DNA from: an uncultured Eubacteriales bacterium
GTDB lineage: Bacteria > Bacillota > Clostridia > Peptostreptococcales > Anaerovoracaceae
Length of the DNA stretch: 16,709 nucleotides
Reading direction: 5' to 3'
Assembly (NCBI GenBank): GCA_900551415.1
Contig: URWB01000045.1
Coordinates: 1-16,709, forward strand
In this document: in pieces, positions 12,969 to 16,709 of the stretch
Layout of the letters: every line of letters starts with the position of its first letter
How positions within the stretch are numbered: the first letter of the stretch is position 1
Translations under genes and position numbers: made by a program
Notes under the pieces: generated by a model
What the model saw: the letters and a program-made list of their open reading frames with translations, nothing else
Database searches by the model: none
What the model was told of the DNA's origin: nothing

Positions 12969-13651
12969 CGTCCTGTTCCCCTCTGCAAGGCCGAAACCGT
13001 GATGTTGATCGCCAAAGACACCGCGAGCAAAATGATGCCTAGCGCGAGTGCCATCGTAAAATTCCCCATGTTTGTGTAATTCATGATCGCGGTCGTCATA
13101 ACATTGGTTTTAAACGCAATCGCGCCGCCAACCATCGACACCGCCCCAACCTCTGCCATCGCTCGACTCAAACCCAAAAGATAGGTCGAAACGATCTGAT
13201 AAGTGCTCTCGCGGACCATCAGCCACAGCAGCTTCTTTTTTTTGAGTCCGAGTCCCAGCGCAGTTTCCCGCAAATCCGGATAGATTGCTGCCGCGAACGG
13301 TTCCATGGTTCCGGCTACAATTGGTGTGATCAAAAGGATCTGCGCGATCACCATCCCTGTGACGGTATATAAAAGTTTCAGACGGCGCAGTGGTCCGACC
13401 CCGCAGAACATCAAAAAGCACAAAAGACCGCATACGACAGGCGGCATTCCCATCATGGTGCGGTTCAACACGATCAGTATTTTCTTCCCCGGAAACCTCG
13501 CGCTGCCAAGCAGGATCCCCAGCGGCACGCCGAAAAGGAGTGCCGCGAGGGAACTGGCAAAGCTCATTCTAAGGGTCACCGCAAGGATCTGAAGCAGCGT
13601 CCGATCGCCTGCAAAAATCAAATCCAGCGCCTTTTCCAGAGCAATACTCAT
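12965..13651 (-). CDS. tupB: Tungstate ABC transporter permease
   Basis: A 228-residue integral membrane protein with about five hydrophobic segments. I start it at ATG 13651 (MSIALEKALDLIF); a longer frame reaches back into the binding-protein gene but begins only with TTG. The start is 16 bases after that gene's stop, with only a weak SD (GGGGC). The cytoplasmic EAA-type loop that contacts the ATPase is visible as ETALGLGLKKKKLLWLMV. The segment MSFASSLAALLFGVPLGILL and the ending INITVSALQRGTGR fit TupB-type permeases. It would form the membrane channel for oxyanion handed over by the binding lipoprotein. The stop overlaps the start of the ATPase gene. Confidence 0.9.
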   Translation of the reverse strand: MSIALEKALDLIFAGDRTLLQILAVTLRMSFASSLAALLFGVPLGILLGSARFPGKKILIVLNRTMMGMPPVVCGLLCFLMFCGVGPLRRLKLLYTVTGMVIAQILLITPIVAGTMEPFAAAIYPDLRETALGLGLKKKKLLWLMVRESTYQIVSTYLLGLSRAMAEVGAVSMVGGAIAFKTNVMTTAIMNYTNMGNFTMALALGIILLAVSLAINITVSALQRGTGR

Positions 13652-13667
13652 ATCGAAGCCCCGTAGT

Positions 13668-14642
13668 TTAGGATTCCACTTTGCCGCCGTTAGCGACAAA
13701 GGTCAGGAAGGTTGCCTTATCCGACAGGATATAGGCACCCTGCTCTGATGCCTGCAGAAGGCAAGCGCCCATCCCGGCGTTTGACGAGATATACCAGTCA
13801 TAGTCCGCAAAGCTGGTTGGATCTTCGCTGATCCCAAGCTGCTGCGGCCACAGAGACAACTCTTTGGTGTGAGTACCGGATCCGTCTCCGCGGGAAACAA
13901 ATTTTGCGCCCTGCTCTGCAATCGCCGCGAAGGCATCCGTAACGCTCATCCCTTTAACGCCGACCGGATCATCCGGCGGTCCGCAAAGGACAAAATAGTT
14001 GTACATATAGGATAATCTTTCAGCGTTCTGCCCCTCTAACGTGCGGGCAAAGCCGGCTTTTATAAAGTCTTCCTCCTGTGCCTTCGCATGAACAAGAATC
14101 AGATCCGCGTTGCCGCATTTTGCGTTCGCGATGGCTTTGCCTGTCCCTGCTGAGAAAATCTCAACTTTGTAGCCGTAAGCTTCCTCAAATTTCGGGATCA
14201 GATAGCCGAGCAGGCCGGAGTCGTTCACGGAAGTCGTCGTGGACATGCGGATCAGCTTTGTCTCTTCGGTTGCCTGCGGGATCTCCGCGTCTGAAGAAGC
14301 GCCATCATCCAGCAGATAGAACAGATACTGCCCGTATTCATCATATCCGAAATTCGCGGCAAATTCTTTTCCTTCCTCGGAAAGCAGCCAGTTAATCAGC
14401 GCGTCCGCGCCTTGTGTGTTCAGCGCTACATCGCTTACCGGATTGCCGTCGGCGTCCTCAAACGGCGCAGTGTCATTGACGGCGAGCAGGCTGTAGGTGT
14501 TGATCATGCTGTCATCCTGCTCAATGAGAATTTCCAGATTCACATCGATGATGGAATCATCCGGCGGCGTGTTCTGATCTTTGCACGCTGCAAAGCTCAG
14601 CATCATCGCCATAGTCAGCAATACAGTAAAAAGTTTTTTCAT
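13668..14642 (-). CDS. tupA: Tungstate-binding lipoprotein, apparently circularly permuted TupA
   Basis: A 324-residue binding protein. Residues 1-20 are a lipoprotein signal (MKKLFTVLL, then FAAC with C20 as the lipidated cysteine). Normal TupA then begins with a TTTS...DSGLL motif and ends with a segment like LEIVVEGD..LLNPY..IAVN...ALIDWLTSPEGQ...FG...YGQPLFY. Here the order is swapped. The usual C-terminal segment comes first (LEILIEQDDSMINTYSLLAV at 36-55, ALINWLLSEEGK at 81-92, YGQYLFYLL at 103-111). An acidic linker follows (112-129). Then come the usual N-terminal parts: STTTSVNDSGLLGYLIP (134-150), VEIFSAGTGKAIANAKCGNA (160-179), SRGDGSGTHTKELSLW (250-265). The protein stops at ILSDKATFLTFVANGG plus four residues, exactly where normal TupA would pass into the segment found here at the front. 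Binding residues seem retained. It begins the transporter operon, behind a structured leader. Confidence 0.88.
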   Translation of the reverse strand: MKKLFTVLLTMAMMLSFAACKDQNTPPDDSIIDVNLEILIEQDDSMINTYSLLAVNDTAPFEDADGNPVSDVALNTQGADALINWLLSEEGKEFAANFGYDEYGQYLFYLLDDGASSDAEIPQATEETKLIRMSTTTSVNDSGLLGYLIPKFEEAYGYKVEIFSAGTGKAIANAKCGNADLILVHAKAQEEDFIKAGFARTLEGQNAERLSYMYNYFVLCGPPDDPVGVKGMSVTDAFAAIAEQGAKFVSRGDGSGTHTKELSLWPQQLGISEDPTSFADYDWYISSNAGMGACLLQASEQGAYILSDKATFLTFVANGGKVES

Positions 14643-14660
14643 CTTTCTCCTCCTTGGAAA
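14643..14660 (-). promoter_or_regulatory. Ribosome binding site of tupA, possibly sequestered
   Basis: AAGGAGGAGAAAG stands just before the tupA ATG. CCTTCC (14680-14675), at the 3' edge of the upstream structured leader, could pair with AAGGAGG over about five bases, and also with CGGAGG (14718-14713) inside the leader. The two pairings exclude each other, which would allow translation to be switched. Confidence 0.4.
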
Positions 14661-14669
14661 ATCTTTTCA

Positions 14670-14760
14670 AATTCGGAAGGCATCTGCCTTTCGGCACATA
14701 CCCATCGGTCTGCCTCCGTAGCGCCGGTTTGAAACCTTAACCTTAGGCCAGCAGACTCGA
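14670..14760 (-). promoter_or_regulatory. Molybdenum/tungsten cofactor (Moco/Tuco-like) riboswitch candidate
   Basis: The 138-base gap between the MOSC gene and tupA holds a compact RNA fold on the minus strand. GTCTGC (14756-14751) pairs with GCAGAC (14713-14708). Inside it GCC (14748-14746) pairs with GGC (14725-14723), and GGTT (14736-14733) with AACC (14729-14726) around TCA. Downstream, TGCC (14696-14693) pairs with GGCA (14688-14685) around a GAAA tetraloop. Nested helices, the GNRA-capped hairpin and the place before a tungstate transporter fit the Moco RNA motif, which occurs before Moco-synthesis, transport and enzyme genes; the Tuco variant responds to tungsten cofactor. I matched this from memory and by hand folding, not with a covariance model. 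Confidence 0.6.
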
Positions 14761-14780
14761 AATCCCTTTGAAGTGTGAAA

Positions 14781-15233
14781 TTATTTATTTGAAACTACTT
14801 CAAAACAGTCCCCTGTCCTGATCGTACCTTCCGTAAGAACACGGGCAAAAACGCCGTTTGTCGGCATAATGCATGTCCCGGTGCGACGGGCAATCGTACA
14901 GCCACTGTGACACTCCTTGCCGATTTGTGTGATCTCCAGCAGTACAGTTCCGCAGCGCAGGCGTGTGCCAATCGGAAGCAATGCCGGGTCAATGCCGCTG
15001 ACAACCAGATTTTCACCGAAACTTCCATAACGGATCTCTGGTTCTGTTTTCTGAAATTCCTCTATTTTTTCAGCGGAAAGCAATGAGACCTGACGATGTC
15101 CGCTACCGGCATGCGCGTCGCCCTGCATTCCGTAATCTTCCTTCAAGATTGCCTGTCCGATATTCTGCTTTGCCGTTCCCTTTGTTCTGCTGACGCAGAC
15201 AGCCTCAATTTTGCCAATTTCTTTCGCTGCCAT
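14781..15233 (-). CDS. MOSC domain-containing protein
   Basis: A 150-residue protein, beginning at ATG 15233 (MAAKEIGKIEAV) with CGGAG six bases before it; a TTG six codons earlier is less likely. MOSC domains are the Moco sulfurase C-terminal fold, which handle sulfur or bind pterin cofactors. The whole domain is present: YGMQGDAHAGSGHRQVSLLS (34-53), YGSFGENLVVSGID (69-82), and the cysteine region ITQIGKECHSGC (101-112) with C121 in TGTCIMPTNGVFARV. Stand-alone MOSC proteins of this type are common in clostridial Moco operons beside moaA. The exact role is unknown. It follows moaA on the same strand with a 41-base gap and is followed by the tupA leader. Confidence 0.9.
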   Translation of the reverse strand: MAAKEIGKIEAVCVSRTKGTAKQNIGQAILKEDYGMQGDAHAGSGHRQVSLLSAEKIEEFQKTEPEIRYGSFGENLVVSGIDPALLPIGTRLRCGTVLLEITQIGKECHSGCTIARRTGTCIMPTNGVFARVLTEGTIRTGDCFEVVSNK

Positions 15234-15274
15234 GTTCACTCCGTTTCTCAAGCTCTCTTTGATATGCCGCTTGT

Positions 15275-16267
15275 TCAGCCGCCGATGCGGGACATTAGAG
15301 CCGTTTCCTTACGGCAGTCTGCGCGTTCCCTTTCTTGCGCGGCTTCCGTAAAACAATGTCCGCGCGGCTTCGCGTAAATCACTTTTTCCACGCAAGCCGC
15401 GATTTCTGTATCCTTCGCGCCGCGGCGCAGCAGCAGCCGCAGATCCGCGCCGTCCGCGTATTGCAAGCAGGGCTTTAAAAACCCCTCTGCAGTCAACCGG
15501 ATCCGGTTGCACCGGCTGCAAAACATATGGCTGATTGGGCTGATCACTCCCACTCCTCCGCAAAACCCTGCGAAGTTCCAGTAAACGGCCGGTCCCTGTC
15601 CGCGTTTTTCACCGCAAGGCTCTGCCGGACCGTAAACGCTCTGCAAAAGTTCCAAAACGGTTTCCTGTTTCATGCCTTCGAACGTGCCGCCAAGCCCAAT
15701 CGGCATCATCTCAATGTAACGCACATCCACGTGCCGACTTCTCGCGATATCCGCCAGGGCGACAATGTCCTTCGGCGAAATATCCGCGAGCAAAACGCAG
15801 TTCAGTTTCACCCGGATCTGCGGATATGCCTCGCAGGCATTCAGCGCGCGAAACACATCTTCCACCCTGCCACCTGTGATCGCATGGTATCGCTCGGCGA
15901 AGGGGGTATCCATGCTGATATTCACAGCATCCAGACCGGCTTCCGCCAGTGCCGCCAGATGTGCTGTGAGCAGGGTTCCGTTCGTTGTGAGCGAAACTGT
16001 CTCCAGTCCGGAAAGCTGTTTCAGACGGCGCACCAGCACGCTGACGTCTCGGCGCACCAGCGGTTCTCCTCCTGTTATTTTAACATGTTTGATCCCTTTT
16101 GCACAGAAAATTTTTACAAGCCGCTCGATTTCGTCAAAGCGCAGGATCTCTTCATGGCTGACAAGCGGCACGCCCTCCGGCGGCATGCAATACCGGCAGC
16201 GCAGATTGCACCGGTCTGTAACGGATATTCTAATATAGTCGATCTCTCTTCCGAACTGGTCTTTCAT
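15275..16267 (-). CDS. moaA: GTP 3',8-cyclase MoaA (radical SAM)
   Basis: A 330-residue enzyme that starts molybdopterin synthesis by rearranging GTP into 3',8-cyclo-7,8-dihydro-GTP. I chose ATG 16267 because it overlaps the stop of the preceding gene (ATGA) and gives the normal N-terminus MKDQFGREIDYIRISVTDRC; the frame stays open for 24 more codons upstream inside that gene. The radical SAM cluster ligands are C20, C24 and C27 (CNLRCRYC). KITGGEPLVRRD follows. The second cluster, which binds substrate, uses C250, C253 and C267 (FCSRCNRIRL...KPC). The protein ends MSRIGG; the terminal Gly-Gly is conserved and needed in MoaA. The insert EAAQERERADCRKETAL before it makes the tail slightly long. 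No moaC is in the window. Confidence 0.96.
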   Translation of the reverse strand: MKDQFGREIDYIRISVTDRCNLRCRYCMPPEGVPLVSHEEILRFDEIERLVKIFCAKGIKHVKITGGEPLVRRDVSVLVRRLKQLSGLETVSLTTNGTLLTAHLAALAEAGLDAVNISMDTPFAERYHAITGGRVEDVFRALNACEAYPQIRVKLNCVLLADISPKDIVALADIARSRHVDVRYIEMMPIGLGGTFEGMKQETVLELLQSVYGPAEPCGEKRGQGPAVYWNFAGFCGGVGVISPISHMFCSRCNRIRLTAEGFLKPCLQYADGADLRLLLRRGAKDTEIAACVEKVIYAKPRGHCFTEAAQERERADCRKETALMSRIGG

Positions 16268-16542
16268 TGCTCTCTCTTTCCAAATGCCACGCCGGACGCC
16301 AACGGGCAGCTCCCGCCCAAGCGCAGCCGCAGCGGACAATCCTCATAGCACCGCTTTCCGATTTCGGTCAAGACAAAGCTTTCTTCTCCGATCCGAATCC
16401 GGTCTCCGGTCTTTCGGCCGCGTAATCCTTCTACAACAAAATCGGACTTCCAGCGCTTGCTGCAAAATCCGTCTTCCGCTTTTGTGTTCCTAAGCCATCT
16501 GCTCGCTTGAAAGTCCGTAAAAGAAACGTCTTGTTGCTTCAT
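16264..16542 (-). CDS. Mini-MOSC-like small protein
   Basis: A 92-residue protein directly before moaA, overlapping its start by ATGA, and starting three bases after the mogA-type stop. GGAGGA lies nine bases before the ATG. Its core repeats the end of a MOSC domain: FVVEGLRGRKTGDRIRIGEE (35-54), then TEIGKRCYEDC with C65 and C69, C79 in GGSCPL, and GVAFGK before the stop. The pattern C-x3-C-x9-C followed by GV(A/F)F matches C-x3-C-x8-C and GVFARV in the full MOSC protein downstream of moaA. The first third of a normal MOSC domain and its last strands are missing. Tight coupling argues for a retained function, perhaps pterin or sulfur handling, rather than decay; this is inference. Confidence 0.75.
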   Translation of the reverse strand: MKQQDVSFTDFQASRWLRNTKAEDGFCSKRWKSDFVVEGLRGRKTGDRIRIGEESFVLTEIGKRCYEDCPLRLRLGGSCPLASGVAFGKREQ

Positions 16543-16545
16543 CCT

Positions 16546-16709
16546 CTATCTTCCTCCGCACTCTCCGGCTCTTCCCAGCATGATGTTCAGCCCATGATCG
16601 AGCGCAGGCAGCAAGAATTCCAAATTTTCCTTTACCGCCTTCGTACTTCCCGGCAGATTGATGATCAGTGTCTTTCCTCGGATTCCGGCAGTTGCACGGC
16701 TCAGCATTG
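16546..16709 (-). CDS. MogA/MoaB-family molybdopterin adenylyltransferase, C-terminal part
   Basis: Only the last 54 codons including the stop are present; the gene begins beyond the window. The visible end reads MLSRATAGIRGKTLIINLPG, then STKAVKENLEFLLPALDHGL, then a short tail ending GECGGR. This matches the C-terminus of MogA/MoaB proteins, where MLSRA.AGIRG.TLI.NLPGSPKAV.E forms part of the MPT-binding site. In bacteria these proteins adenylate molybdopterin before metal insertion by MoeA. It is the most upstream gene visible on its strand and lies three bases before the mini-MOSC gene, so they form one operon. MogA and MoaB types cannot be told apart from this piece. Confidence 0.88.
   Translation of the reverse strand, partial: MLSRATAGIRGKTLIINLPGSTKAVKENLEFLLPALDHGLNIMLGRAGECGGR

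Noticed and set aside
13652..13699. Longer start for the permease gene within tupA
   Set aside because: It begins with TTG inside the end of tupA and adds a non-hydrophobic tail (MSLTAAKWNPKLRGFD). ATG at 13651 is more natural.
13668..14642. Idea that tupA is truncated or split by a frameshift
   Set aside because: The frame is continuous from signal peptide to stop, and the block missing from the end is found intact at the front. Permutation explains this better than truncation.
16268..16339. Longer N-terminus for MoaA
   Set aside because: The 24 extra residues lie inside the preceding gene, lack family similarity, and ignore the ATGA junction.
1..16709. CRISPR array, IS element, prophage module or defence system
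   Set aside because: No regularly spaced repeats, transposase, terminal inverted repeats or phage structural genes are seen. The lone recombinase is not enough to call an element.

Overview
The window looks like the chromosome of an anaerobic Firmicute of the class Clostridia. The evidence is a tungsten-dependent aldehyde ferredoxin oxidoreductase, several ferredoxin-type proteins, a CD1871A-family small CXXC protein, a spore-type GH18 hydrolase, strong AAGGAGG-type ribosome binding sites, and moderately GC-rich but AT-punctuated intergenic DNA. No species can be named from sequence alone.

Positions 1-5000 form a mixed housekeeping region, almost all on the minus strand. They hold the start of a 4Fe-4S binding protein (cut by the window edge) coupled to the CD1871A-family protein; a 450-base non-coding stretch with a duplicated tRNA 3' end and two terminators; tRNA-Leu(CAG) with its own promoter; an AI-2E-family transporter; a ferredoxin-nitroreductase fusion; a solitary tyrosine recombinase with a good promoter; and a LysM-less GH18 hydrolase of the spore-cortex type.

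Positions 5000-9006, plus strand, are a metabolic cassette: a tungsten aldehyde ferredoxin oxidoreductase, a MoaD/ThiS-like sulfur carrier, a four-cluster ferredoxin, then an iron-type alcohol dehydrogenase. The likely chemistry is acid/aldehyde interconversion on tungstopterin, with electrons passed to or from the polyferredoxin, and aldehyde/alcohol interconversion by the dehydrogenase.

Positions 8966-16709, minus strand, supply the metal and the pterin. In transcription order they are the end of a MogA/MoaB-type gene, a very short MOSC-like protein, MoaA, a full MOSC protein, a structured leader resembling a molybdenum/tungsten cofactor riboswitch, a tungstate ABC transporter (binding lipoprotein, permease, ATPase), MoeA, and a second MoeA fused to a periplasmic-binding-protein-like domain. 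The two blocks converge and overlap tail to tail by 41 bases. Uptake (Tup), pterin synthesis (MoaA, MogA), metal insertion (two MoeA) and use (oxidoreductase) therefore sit together.

The most striking observation is the tungstate-binding protein. It appears to be a circular permutant of TupA: the segment that normally ends TupA comes directly after the lipoprotein signal peptide, and the segment that normally begins the mature protein forms the C-terminal two-thirds. Other points of interest are the cofactor-riboswitch-like leader before it, the mini-MOSC/MOSC pair around moaA, and the duplicated tRNA-Leu 3' end.
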